This document shows positions 1 through 7,129 of a DNA stretch of 35,720 bases, one piece after another; the stretch's first letter is position 1; each line of letters starts with the position of its first letter. Below the pieces are notes generated by a model that ran no database searches, was not told where the DNA came from, and saw only the letters and a program-made list of their open reading frames with translations. The DNA comes from a virus, in the IMG/VR virus record IMGVR_UViG_3300037584_004027, positions 1 to 35,720 of that record; one strand, written 5' to 3'. The position numbers were made by a program, and so were the translations under genes.

Positions 1-152
1 ACGTCCACTCCAACACTGTCATGCCAGAAGTCAACGTGCATGTACATGTCTTCTTCTTGACTAGACTTTCGGGCGTTAGGAAATATCCGAAGCCATCGGT
101 TCTCAACCACCCTGCCGAGCCGCAGGTCTACCCTACTCTTCCTTGTGGCCAT
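1..152 (-). CDS. Partial hypothetical protein, cut by window edge
   Basis: Open frame of 50 codons running leftward out of the window from an ATG at 152-150; only the N-terminus is visible. It starts with MATRKSRVDLRLGRVVENRW and continues with an acidic and aromatic stretch ending FWHDSVGVDV. The start overlaps the end of the preceding gene (stop at 133-135) by 20 bp, the tight packing seen across this arm. The visible part has no domain I can name. A nuclease-like D...VDV arrangement is possible but unproven without the missing C-terminus. Confidence 0.5.
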   Translation of the reverse strand, partial: MATRKSRVDLRLGRVVENRWLRIFPNARKSSQEEDMYMHVDFWHDSVGVD

Positions 153-363
153 CTTCATCTATGAACTCTTGGACCGCTGACAGAGCTAAAGAAATCTCTT
201 CTATCGTAGTCCTCTTGAATTCATTCAACAGCTCTTTTACTGCGTCGGGGTCCTCCAGTGGATCGCCATCTAGATCATGAAGTTCTTCGTACATGTTTGA
301 TGTGGCTTGATGAACGCGCATAGTAGCCACCATATACATTAGGCTTAGCTGGTCCCTAGTCAT
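133..363 (-). CDS. Small acidic hypothetical protein (76 aa)
   Basis: I do not recognise this protein. It is short, mostly helical in character and strongly acidic towards the C-terminus, with no Cys cluster, signal peptide or membrane segment. It sits directly downstream of the resolvase gene with an 8-bp overlap and overlaps the next partial gene by 20 bp, so it is probably translated from the same early message. Its place at the end of the recombination block hints at a role in DNA metabolism, but nothing in the sequence shows one. Confidence 0.6.
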   Translation of the reverse strand: MTRDQLSLMYMVATMRVHQATSNMYEELHDLDGDPLEDPDAVKELLNEFKRTTIEEISLALSAVQEFIDEDGHKEE

Positions 364-802
364 GACGCTCTATCTTTAGTATCTGTTGAATAGCCTGATC
401 AACTTGTTGACTATTCTTAGCTAAAAATACAGCATAACCAAGGTCATTGTCAACAATGTGCCTCAGAAAAAGCTTCCATCTCATTGGAAAGTCATGATGT
501 GATGGCAGATACCCTTTGGTTTCTATCACCCATTTGCCTGACTTCCCCATAAAATCTGGAGTGTACCGTATAGGCTGCAGAACAGATCCCGTCCTGTTGG
601 ACATTAGTTTTGCTTTGGAAGTCATCTTCCAATAGCCGTGCGGGAATCTAAACTTGTCTAGCAGTTCGAATGCTGTCTCCTCATAATCAAACTCAATACC
701 ATTCTCTTTGAGCTTGTCGGCACAGTACTTTTCTATCGAACTCTTATACCTTCCTAACTTTTTGCTGCGACTAGACCGACTCCGTCGTTGTTTCTTTCGC
801 AT
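356..802 (-). CDS. T7 endonuclease I-like Holliday junction resolvase
   Basis: Likely a structure-selective nuclease of the phage T7 gp3 type, which cleaves branched DNA during recombination and packaging. Seen: a basic N-terminus (residues 1-20), SSIEKYCADKL with E24, then YTPDF with D83, then WVIETKGY with E94 and K96. This reproduces the PD-(D/E)XK signature and spacing of T7 endonuclease I (E, D, ExK). At 148 aa it has the family's usual length. It lies just downstream of the primase-helicase (13-bp gap), fitting a replication and recombination role. The basic first 20 residues may contact DNA. Confidence 0.85.
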   Translation of the reverse strand: MRKKQRRSRSSRSKKLGRYKSSIEKYCADKLKENGIEFDYEETAFELLDKFRFPHGYWKMTSKAKLMSNRTGSVLQPIRYTPDFMGKSGKWVIETKGYLPSHHDFPMRWKLFLRHIVDNDLGYAVFLAKNSQQVDQAIQQILKIERHD

Positions 803-815
803 ACATGCAATATAA

Positions 816-2615
816 TCATTGCTGTGACAAGAAGTCTATTCTGTAAGGCATTTGTTGTTTCTTGAATTCTATGTTGTCGAACAGAGGCTTTTGGCTCAGC
901 CACCCCGAAAAGCCAGTGTGACCTAAGTTCATGACGATTCTGTACGGCTCATCAAGCGGTGTAGGCCTACCCCCTGTCTCTACTTCGCGAACCTTGCGAA
1001 CGTGAAACTCACTCATCTTTCTGATGTTGGGGTCAGCTGACTGCACCTTCCTGTGGATTGTCACAAAACAGTCACAGCGATTGACAAACTTACCGCCGCC
1101 CTCTGTGTCCTCAGCATATGGTGCGGTTGGCAATCCATCCTCACCCTTGCGACGCTGAGCCTCAGTAAAGGCATGCATGTTCAGCCACACGGCCACATCA
1201 TTTGCCTTGCTGAAAGTCAGGAATGTAGACGCAGCCTCGTAGTGATAGTCATGAGTGCTGATGGCATTGTTCCTTAGGTCAATCTTCAGGCTGTTGTATG
1301 GGTCTACGAAGATAGCGTCAATGGTTTGCTGAGCCATGACTTTCTCCATGAATAGAACGATGTCACCGTAACTGTATACTTGGTCGTTGTTGATGATAAC
1401 AAAGTGATCATTTACCCACTTGTATGCCTTCTTGCGCTCGTAATACGACATGTCACCCACCTTCTTATTCATGGCCATCTGCATCAAGTTCATCTTGACG
1501 GATGCCGTTCTGTTTTCAGAAGAGTACAGCACCCATTTCCACCCATGCCTGATGGCTGCATTGACAATGAAGTACAGGGCAGTAGTTGTTTTGCCCACGT
1601 TACTATGACCGTTGATGATGACAAACTCTTTCTTGTACCTGAAGTGCTCGTCGAGAAGTGCGTCTCCTGTGTCCAAGCCTAGCTCCACCTTGCCTTGAGA
1701 GAAGTCGTCAATCCATTTAAAGTCGTCGTCATCAGACGAGATGAATGACATGTCCCCATCGTGCAGTCGCATCTGACGTTCAGCATCCTTGACGCCTTCT
1801 ATAAGCTCACGAATAGGCATGCCCTTTCCATTCTCCAACCCATCACGGATCGTGCGAACAGCCTGTTCTTCTGAGTCGATGTCTCGCTTGCTAATCTCCC
1901 TTAGCAAGACACGGATAACCTCGTCTTCCTCCATGCGTCCAGCACTGATGTACCCACCACACAGCTTCGCTGCCTTTAGCAACGTAGCGTGCTTATCACC
2001 GTCATCAGCACGGCGAATCATACGTGCGGCCAAGTTCAGGCGCATGTAATCTGTGTACTCCCCCTCGGCTATGATTGGCGCTTGCGCCTCAGCCTTCTCG
2101 GTGTTAAACGCTCCGAACCTCTTACACTCATCCTTGATGATGATGTCTGGGTCGTGAGACTCAAAGCATGCGCGAGATTCATTGATGCCACTCTGGTCTA
2201 CCTCCAACCCATACTGCTTGTCAAAGTATGTGACTAGCGCACGGAAGTGGTCCCTGTGTCTTTCTGGGTTCGTGATTCTGACAAGCGCCTTGATGCCGTT
2301 TCCGCTAGGCGAAGTCCAGCATGAATGAATGAAATCATCCGTGGCAAGGGACGTCTTGGTTGAGTCAACGTTAACGTGGTCAAAGTCCAGAACAACAAAT
2401 CCCGAATGCTCGAAGAGCGCGTCATCGGCTCTCGACGAAAACTCCCCGCTGAAACAAACAACGGGGAGCTCTTTCTTCTTCTCTTTATTTCCATCTCGAA
2501 CCTCAGTCACTATGGTACTCGACCGACCATTCTTGATCCGATCCAGCGCTATTTGTAGTGTTATGTGATGAGGCGTTGTCTTCTCGAAGACGTTTTTGAA
2601 TATCGTTACTTTCAT
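816..2615 (-). CDS. VirE-N/BT4734-type primase fused to replicative helicase
   Basis: A two-part replication enzyme. The N-terminal 175 residues (numbered from an ATG four codons further upstream, at 2627) match the BT4734-like/VirE-N primase family: FSGEF near 59, FVVLDFDHV at 77-85 with metal-binding aspartates D81 and D83, SPSGNGIKALV near 106-116 and SRACFES near 151-157. The C-terminal half is a RecA/DnaB-type ATPase with Walker A GHSNVGKT at 340-347 and Walker B IDAIFVD ending at D442, so it should unwind DNA at the fork. I start at 2615 because homologues typically begin MKxTIFKN. The gene overlaps the DUF1599 gene by 113 bp in another frame. Confidence 0.85.
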   Translation of the reverse strand: MKVTIFKNVFEKTTPHHITLQIALDRIKNGRSSTIVTEVRDGNKEKKKELPVVCFSGEFSSRADDALFEHSGFVVLDFDHVNVDSTKTSLATDDFIHSCWTSPSGNGIKALVRITNPERHRDHFRALVTYFDKQYGLEVDQSGINESRACFESHDPDIIIKDECKRFGAFNTEKAEAQAPIIAEGEYTDYMRLNLAARMIRRADDGDKHATLLKAAKLCGGYISAGRMEEDEVIRVLLREISKRDIDSEEQAVRTIRDGLENGKGMPIRELIEGVKDAERQMRLHDGDMSFISSDDDDFKWIDDFSQGKVELGLDTGDALLDEHFRYKKEFVIINGHSNVGKTTTALYFIVNAAIRHGWKWVLYSSENRTASVKMNLMQMAMNKKVGDMSYYERKKAYKWVNDHFVIINNDQVYSYGDIVLFMEKVMAQQTIDAIFVDPYNSLKIDLRNNAISTHDYHYEAASTFLTFSKANDVAVWLNMHAFTEAQRRKGEDGLPTAPYAEDTEGGGKFVNRCDCFVTIHRKVQSADPNIRKMSEFHVRKVREVETGGRPTPLDEPYRIVMNLGHTGFSGWLSQKPLFDNIEFKKQQMPYRIDFLSQQ

Positions 2616-2871
2616 TATCCTTGGCAATCATTAAGAGAATCATGTACCCAGCAAGGTCTTGCAGGGTGTCTTCGGTGTCGTCAATCGGACCAGCATTCAT
2701 GACTCGCTTAAGCTTGTCATCAATACGAGCTTTGATACTGGACACAGCATTAGCCTTAGAGAAGATGTTGATGGGCTGCAAGGCAGCGTCACCATACTTC
2801 GCATTTTTTTGAAGCAGAAGGTCCTCCAGCTTCTTACACTTCGATTTGATTTTGCTTCTTGTGTTCATCAA
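2503..2871 (-). CDS. DUF1599 / nucleotide modification-associated domain 1 protein
   Basis: The pattern LLLQKNAKYGDAAL, PINIFSK, IKARIDDKLKR, DTLQDLAGYMILL over residues 18-82 is the DUF1599 (Nmad1) family, small phage proteins linked to nucleotide metabolism or DNA modification and resembling all-alpha NTP pyrophosphohydrolases. The acidic and basic residues of the KYGD and RIDDKL motifs are present. The domain ends near residue 85; the remaining 37 residues are low-complexity, polar, and encoded where the helicase gene already runs in another frame. The substrate cannot be read from the sequence. Confidence 0.75.
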   Translation of the reverse strand: MMNTRSKIKSKCKKLEDLLLQKNAKYGDAALQPINIFSKANAVSSIKARIDDKLKRVMNAGPIDDTEDTLQDLAGYMILLMIAKDNESNDIQKRLREDNASSHNTTNSAGSDQEWSVEYHSD

Positions 2872-3121
2872 CAGTCAGGTTAGAGTATGAAATCAGTTTC
2901 TTCTCTATGATTTCCCGAATAATAATGTGCTTCTCTGACTTCGCGTTCTTGCCATACAGCTCTGTTTCCAGTCGATGCATGGTCTTCGTATCATAGTTGC
3001 GTATGTCATTCGGGTTGTCGTAGACAGACACTATCCACATGACGCGCTCATGTACAACCTTCCGTTTCTTGAAGGCGACACGAGCGGTCATGAAATAGAT
3101 TGGAGCCTTAGAACGGGACAT
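2834..3121 (-). CDS. Basic hypothetical protein (95 aa)
   Basis: The frame is open upstream, but I choose the ATG at 3121-3119 (MSRSKAPIYFMTARVAFKK) because it overlaps the preceding stop by 14 bp, as is usual here, and because the longer version is the antisense shadow of the upstream gene. The protein is basic with a mixed hydrophobic N-terminal half (VMWIVSVYDN) and a helical lysine-rich C-terminus. It overlaps the DUF1599 start by 38 bp. I recognise no family. Confidence 0.6.
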   Translation of the reverse strand: MSRSKAPIYFMTARVAFKKRKVVHERVMWIVSVYDNPNDIRNYDTKTMHRLETELYGKNAKSEKHIIIREIIEKKLISYSNLTVDEHKKQNQIEV

Positions 3122-3407
3122 CGTCGGTTGCAGTCTCCGCCTGCTTAGCCGCTCGCTTTTGCTTTGCGGCCTCGCTGTTTGGATCGTACACGCGACAGCA
3201 TGATTTTCCGTTCTTAGACATGAACATTGTAAGGTAGACGTTGCCGCCTTGACCCTGTTCATTACGTGAGGTGGCATACTTGTCCACCATTTCCTTGAGT
3301 TCGTGGTCCTTCATTCGCACAGTCCATGCAATGATTTGACCATCGTCGCCACGTCGTGGCTCTTCAGCGTACCCTACGAGCACGCTATCATACTTCTGTT
3401 CACTCAT
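3108..3407 (-). CDS. Small protein with SSB-like C-terminal tip
   Basis: A 99-aa protein whose last residues, ATDDVPF, copy the acidic DDIPF tip with which bacterial and phage single-stranded DNA-binding proteins recruit partners. The body has several beta-like strands (YDSVLVGYAEE, IIAWTVRMKD, NVYLTMFMSKN) and a lysine- and alanine-rich linker before the tip, which is also SSB-like in layout. It is shorter than a standard SSB and I cannot confirm an OB fold. Its place between the exonuclease and the primase-helicase genes supports an ssDNA role. That assignment is inference from tail and context. Confidence 0.6.
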   Translation of the reverse strand: MSEQKYDSVLVGYAEEPRRGDDGQIIAWTVRMKDHELKEMVDKYATSRNEQGQGGNVYLTMFMSKNGKSCCRVYDPNSEAAKQKRAAKQAETATDDVPF

Positions 3408-3419
3408 GTGATATAGAAT

Positions 3420-3503
3420 TTAATTAAACAATTGATAGATCCATAGGAGCGTGATGTATACGCAGTACAAATAGAACGCATGCATCACCACTTCTGATAG
3501 CAT
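3420..3503 (-). CDS. Possible 27-residue membrane peptide
   Basis: A very short frame starting two bases after the exonuclease stop codon, filling the gap before the SSB-like gene. The translation is MLSEVVMHAFYLYCVYITLL followed by WIYQLFN: an almost uninterrupted hydrophobic, aromatic segment long enough to cross a membrane once. The exact abutment with the upstream stop and the filling of an otherwise empty gap support it; the tiny size and lack of recognisable homology argue for caution. Confidence 0.4.
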   Translation of the reverse strand: MLSEVVMHAFYLYCVYITLLWIYQLFN

Positions 3504-3504
3504 T

Positions 3505-4272
3505 TCACACAACAAACGTTGCAAAATTGGTTTCTCTTTGTTCAGGTGACTCATCCAACCAGCTCTTAATGTTCTCCAAGGCTTGATGGAATTTCATCTC
3601 GCCACGGAATAGTGTTTCTTCGCTGCACTTTACGTCAGCAGGGTAATACGGGAACGTCTTCTCTTGCACAACCCAATAAAAATCCTTGATGCCAAACACC
3701 TTGGTGTAGATATAAGCCTGAATGTCATACGACCAGCTGTTCACATCATACCTAAATTTGTCAATAGCCCTAGAAGACTTGCTGTCAATGATGCGGTCGC
3801 TTTGCAGACAGTCCAAGAATCCTTTGAGGGGAATACCATCAAGGTCTACGTTGAACTCCACTTGAAACTTCCCACCCTCGAACTGCTTGTAATACAACCC
3901 GCAGTCCTTCAGGCGCTTGATCATCTCTTGCGCTTTCTCCCAGTCCTCTTTAGATACCAGCTCTTTGTCCGCATTGGCTTCCGCCTGCTCTGCTTTCCAC
4001 TCTCGGTACTTCTTCGTAACTCTAGGGTTACGGCCACCAATAGCAGCAACAATATCGGTGTCGTCAAGATAAAGGTAAGTATCATTCGCTTTCTCTGGCT
4101 CGAACAGCATCATGTCATACAAGCTACCAAATCGAAGAGCTTCGCTCTCTTTCTTGAGTTCGCCTCGCATGTACATCTCCCAGAGACGCATGTCCCCGAG
4201 CGCGTGCTTTAGGGAAGAGTAGGAGAGGTGGGGCTTGCCCACACTCTCCGTCAACTTGTCCCGCATGCTCAT
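3505..4272 (-). CDS. RecE/exonuclease VIII-like PD-(D/E)XK nuclease
   Basis: Likely a 5'-3' double-strand exonuclease that makes ssDNA tails for annealing. Seen: an N-terminal LRFGSLYDMMLF (46-57), as in RecE-like and DUF3799 nucleases, E139, GFLD with D154, IIDSKSS with D163 and K165, and YDIQAYIY with Q185. This is the PD-(D/E)XK order D...(D/E)xK...Q, with DSK in place of the commoner DYK or DLK. The 255-aa length fits the phage subfamily. Two genes upstream lies the annealing protein, joined through ATGA overlaps, giving a nuclease-annealase recombination pair. Confidence 0.8.
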   Translation of the reverse strand: MSMRDKLTESVGKPHLSYSSLKHALGDMRLWEMYMRGELKKESEALRFGSLYDMMLFEPEKANDTYLYLDDTDIVAAIGGRNPRVTKKYREWKAEQAEANADKELVSKEDWEKAQEMIKRLKDCGLYYKQFEGGKFQVEFNVDLDGIPLKGFLDCLQSDRIIDSKSSRAIDKFRYDVNSWSYDIQAYIYTKVFGIKDFYWVVQEKTFPYYPADVKCSEETLFRGEMKFHQALENIKSWLDESPEQRETNFATFVV

Positions 4273-4424
4273 GATTTGCCTCCGCTAGAAGTGAAGGATT
4301 CAAGACCAAGGATTGTTGGACACCAAATACCAACATACAGTCCAGCCATTTGGTTGCCTGTGAACCAGAGTGTCAAAGACATGGCCATTGACACAAAGGC
4401 CGCGATTAGAAGTGTATTTTTCAT
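4269..4424 (-). CDS. Small membrane protein (51 aa) between annealase and exonuclease
   Basis: Starts at the ATG 4424-4422, overlapping the annealase stop as ATGA, and ends with a TGA that overlaps the exonuclease start as ATGA. Both junctions use the same 4-bp coupling, strong evidence for a real gene. It begins MKNTLLIAAFVSMAMSLTLW and has two hydrophobic stretches (about residues 4-20 and 26-41), so it is probably membrane-inserted. No function is evident; its place inside a recombination operon is odd for a membrane protein. Confidence 0.65.
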   Translation of the reverse strand: MKNTLLIAAFVSMAMSLTLWFTGNQMAGLYVGIWCPTILGLESFTSSGGKS

Positions 4425-4975
4425 CGTACAAATTTCTTGAGTCCAGCAACCTGCTTCTCTGTAAGCTGTTCACCATACTTTTTTGTAACCGCAGTGAACG
4501 CTTTCTTCTTGTCGGTCTGTGACTTGATGTATGACACAGCCTTGTCCATGATGTTCTCTACTGGCGCATCAAGCGCCTTGCTAAGCTTTTGAACGTGAGG
4601 GTTCTCAGCGATAGCTTGCTGCTTGGCAATAGCTTCTTCGACTTCGTTAGCCGACGCAATTGATGTTTCGATTCCGATTCCAAGGATTGCAAGGGCTCGG
4701 CCAACAGCAGAGGTTTCACAGTTTTCGACATAGGAGGTTTTGTTGATGTTCGACGATGACCGCTCTTCGTGGGCGTGGCCCACGGATACGATCCGACCCG
4801 ATGTATCACACACCGTTGCCTTGCATAAACACTGCTCTGAATCGAGGACTGGAAAGTCTGTTGCGATAGTCCAGTTCTTGTACTGCTCTTCCTGTCTGAA
4901 GAACTTGATGCGCTCGTTGACTTCAACGTAGCTCTTGCCACGAATGTTCGTGGTCTTGAATTTATAGGTGCTCAT
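4421..4975 (-). CDS. ERF/Rad52-like single-strand annealing protein
   Basis: Residues 83-101 read VENCETSAVGRALAILGIG, the conserved core of phage single-strand annealing and ERF-like recombination proteins, and the N-terminus has the mixed beta region expected of that fold (IRGKSYVEVNERIKFF, NWTIATDF). The C-terminal 60 residues are lysine-rich and helical. It should bind ssDNA and pair complementary strands, working with the RecE-like nuclease downstream. The start overlaps the upstream gene's stop as ATGA. I cannot tell ERF from related Rad52-superfamily groups by eye. Confidence 0.65.
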   Translation of the reverse strand: MSTYKFKTTNIRGKSYVEVNERIKFFRQEEQYKNWTIATDFPVLDSEQCLCKATVCDTSGRIVSVGHAHEERSSSNINKTSYVENCETSAVGRALAILGIGIETSIASANEVEEAIAKQQAIAENPHVQKLSKALDAPVENIMDKAVSYIKSQTDKKKAFTAVTKKYGEQLTEKQVAGLKKFVR

Positions 4976-5520
4976 TTTGAATGAATTAAATTTCGTTTGT
5001 CTTTACTTAGACCACCTGCTGGATTGGTGTCCCGCGTTGGCAAATGTATAGCCTCCAATCTTCTCTTCCAAATCGCTCTTGCATTTTCTCTGTTGACAAG
5101 CATTCGGTCCAACAGGTTCTCAAGGTCCATGATGATGTCTGCGATAGCCTGCACTTGCCCGTCAACATTGGCGCCATTGCGCCCGAGGATGTTTGGGTGC
5201 AGGTCCATTTCCGTGCTAACCTCATTCACAATATGAAGCGACCTTCTGAACTGCTCTCGGTAGTATGCGCTGTGTTTTAGCAGAGGATGATGCTCTTTTT
5301 GGTAGTGAACAATCGAAGAGTGGTCCTTACTGAGCATGTCTCCAATATTTTGACATGTCAGGAACGGTCGAAGAGAGTTAGACAGGGCCATACGATGCAC
5401 TACCTGCTCATGCTTCCGAGACTTCAGGTCCATCTTTGCACCAAGCAGTTCTTCGTATCTCTTTCGAACCACCTTAAACAAAAACTTTCTAGACTCTTGG
5501 TATTCAGTTGGGGACATCAT
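4972..5520 (-). CDS. DnaA domain IV-like DNA-binding protein
   Basis: Residues about 30-75 resemble the C-terminal DNA-binding domain of the bacterial initiator DnaA: a helix with SRKHEQVVHRMAL, then QNIGDMLSKDHSSIVHY, matching the DnaA signature IGxxFGxRDHxTVxxA. No AAA+ ATPase domain is present, so the protein has only the origin-box-reading part plus about 100 helical residues. It may bind DnaA-box-like sites in the phage origin or act as a repressor. It is coupled by ATGA overlaps to the annealase and to the gene upstream. Confidence 0.6.
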   Translation of the reverse strand: MMSPTEYQESRKFLFKVVRKRYEELLGAKMDLKSRKHEQVVHRMALSNSLRPFLTCQNIGDMLSKDHSSIVHYQKEHHPLLKHSAYYREQFRRSLHIVNEVSTEMDLHPNILGRNGANVDGQVQAIADIIMDLENLLDRMLVNRENARAIWKRRLEAIHLPTRDTNPAGGLSKDKRNLIHSK

Positions 5521-5888
5521 GTCAACTCTTCTTTTGCCCTCTCTTGTATCGCGAGGTATATGTTCAGAGACTTCATCGTTGCCAGCATGCTGTCTCTGAA
5601 TTCATCTATAGCCTCATCAAAAACAATACGGAAGTCTTGGTCGTGAAACCCCAACTCGTCAAGCAGTTTCTCTCCAGCCGCGTGTGATCTTAGGTTGTTG
5701 AGTGCGACACCCGATGCAGCTTCTGCTGTTTCGACGTACTCATTGACAATCTCTGATGCAGGTCGTGTCAACCATTCTGATAATGGCATTGACATCAAAT
5801 CAATTTTTACCATGCGAGACGCTACTCGTGCAGCTGTGCTTTCATCATCAAACTCTTTGATGATTCTGTTCATGTCTTTGCCCCACAT
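5517..5888 (-). CDS. Acidic helical hypothetical protein (123 aa)
   Basis: I do not recognise the family. The sequence is predominantly helical and acidic, with no cysteines, signal or membrane segment. Its TGA overlaps the ATG of the DnaA-like gene as ATGA, so it is probably the first gene of a coupled run of five (this gene, DnaA-like, annealase, membrane protein, exonuclease). About 70 AT-rich bases separate it from the next gene upstream. A second in-frame ATG lies at codon 6 (MNRIIKEF). Confidence 0.6.
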   Translation of the reverse strand: MWGKDMNRIIKEFDDESTAARVASRMVKIDLMSMPLSEWLTRPASEIVNEYVETAEAASGVALNNLRSHAAGEKLLDELGFHDQDFRIVFDEAIDEFRDSMLATMKSLNIYLAIQERAKEELT

Positions 5889-5959
5889 GTTTTTTAACAG
5901 TTTAGATTAGGTTTGTATATAGGTATATTCATAAGCTTATATAGCTGTATAGAAGCAGG

Positions 5960-6139
5960 TCATTCATCTGATGCTTCAGGTGATTCATCATAACCTTCTG
6001 GTCTCCAACCATTTAACAGCATTTGCTTCGTCAATCGCTCTAAGAGACCTGGGTTTTTCTTCAAGAGTCTCTGCATCTTACGACGTCGATGACGAGGCGA
6101 GCCGAACTCATCGCTCATCTGAAGGTTGTTGTTAGCCAT
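5960..6139 (-). CDS. Small basic/acidic hypothetical protein (59 aa)
   Basis: Frame from ATG 6139-6137 to TGA 5962-5960, overlapping the upstream stop by 8 bp. The protein runs MANNNLQMSDEFGSPRHRRR, then a lysine- and leucine-rich helix and an acidic tail ending in SPEASDE. The strong charge split (basic centre, acidic end) is typical of small phage nucleic-acid-associated or inhibitor proteins, but I recognise no family. Support comes from the overlap and from filling what would otherwise be a 240-bp gap. Confidence 0.55.
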   Translation of the reverse strand: MANNNLQMSDEFGSPRHRRRKMQRLLKKNPGLLERLTKQMLLNGWRPEGYDESPEASDE

Positions 6140-6527
6140 AGAGTTTTTTGTTGTGTGTCACTAAGTGTTCGACGATTAGTCCATCTACATTGTCGTTAAT
6201 GTCTGTGTTCCAGTGGATTGACTTTCGTGGATTATACTTGAACTGCATCAACTCCTTTACGTTAGGCTTCTCGTAGTCGGGCGCCTTCGTGTATGATACG
6301 TGCAGGTCCGCACAGTCCACCCATGCGCACACAGTCTTGTGGTTGCCGTCGAATATCTTCTGGGCCGTTGCAGGATTGTTGCCGAACAAGCAGTTCTTCA
6401 TATGGATGGAGCATACCTCTGGATTGTAATAGTCCTTGTGATTCCCGTTGCCTCTGTCTGTGACCTGCCACGTCATGTAGTTGGGGCCCCGACCAAGGTG
6501 GAATCGAACTCTGAATCGTCGGTTCAT
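6132..6527 (-). CDS. Conserved-looking phage hypothetical protein (131 aa)
   Basis: The N-terminus RFRVRFHLGRGPNYMTWQV, followed by YYNPEV and a central NHKTVCAWVDCADLHV, has the feel of a compact beta-rich domain with conserved His, Cys and Trp positions; I have an impression of similar unannotated proteins in environmental phages but cannot name a family. It lies between the double-HTH regulator (3-bp gap) and a 59-aa gene that overlaps its end by 8 bp. His27-type and Cys residues could bind metal, but no standard zinc motif is present. Confidence 0.6.
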   Translation of the reverse strand: MNRRFRVRFHLGRGPNYMTWQVTDRGNGNHKDYYNPEVCSIHMKNCLFGNNPATAQKIFDGNHKTVCAWVDCADLHVSYTKAPDYEKPNVKELMQFKYNPRKSIHWNTDINDNVDGLIVEHLVTHNKKLYG

Positions 6528-6530
6528 GTG

Positions 6531-7055
6531 TCATGAGTTCATGTACTCGATCAAGTCGCGCTCACGGATACGATACTGCTTGCCCACTCGCTTCGCCTTA
6601 ATCTCGCCACGCTCAATGCACTTGATGACAGTCTGACTGCAGACATCAAGGAATTCTGCCACCTGTGCCACCTTGTAGAGCTTGGGGATTTGCTTCGTCA
6701 TGATGTCCGAGTTAACTTTTTTCTTCTCTTGTGGAGTTCTCTTCTTCTCCAAATCGAAGATGGTTTCTTGCCGAGCGTCTCGCTCAATCATATAGTCGGG
6801 AAGCGCAATGTTAAACCGCTTTGCAATCTTCTTGATTGTGGTCTCGGTTGGACGTCGGCCAAACTTGTGAAGCGGCGACTGAATGTTCCAGCATGCATAC
6901 ATGACAGTCATTGATACACCTGTCTCTCTGCCAATTTCCTTGAGCGACAACCCGTGCTGCTCGTTGATGTCATTGACTGCTTTGATGAACCACTCAGAAC
7001 GGATGTCTGCGTTGGATTGCTTGGGAAGTTCCAAGTCTTCGAACTTGATATTCAT
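6531..7055 (-). CDS. Regulator with two helix-turn-helix domains
   Basis: The start at 7055 (MNIKFEDLELPKQS) is preferred to a frame extension further upstream because it follows an AT-rich leader. Residues about 20-80 form an XRE-like HTH (LSLKEIGRETGVSMTVMYAC) followed by TIKKIAKRFNI. The last 55 residues are an excisionase/MerR-type winged HTH: YKVAQVAEFLDVCSQTVIKC, then GEIKAKRVGKQYRIRERDL. The combination suggests a transcription regulator of the early region rather than a recombination directionality factor, since no integrase is visible. The AT-rich leader upstream may hold its own signals. Confidence 0.75.
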   Translation of the reverse strand: MNIKFEDLELPKQSNADIRSEWFIKAVNDINEQHGLSLKEIGRETGVSMTVMYACWNIQSPLHKFGRRPTETTIKKIAKRFNIALPDYMIERDARQETIFDLEKKRTPQEKKKVNSDIMTKQIPKLYKVAQVAEFLDVCSQTVIKCIERGEIKAKRVGKQYRIRERDLIEYMNS

Positions 7056-7129
7056 TTGATTTGAATTAAATATAGAATTGAATGTTGGCAATTTAGGAAT
7101 TATCGTTGATAACTGCAAAAATTTCATGG

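Noticed and set aside
2834-3277. Long version (147 aa) of the basic protein starting at 3277
   Set aside because: The first 52 codons run over the out-of-frame SSB-like gene and are rich in Cys, Arg and Ser in a non-protein-like way; the ATG at 3121 fits the overlap pattern.
5041-5071. Internal leftward promoter (TACATTTG with TTG 20 bp away) inside the DnaA-like gene
   Set aside because: The match is good but lies within coding sequence of a tightly coupled operon, so chance cannot be excluded from sequence alone.
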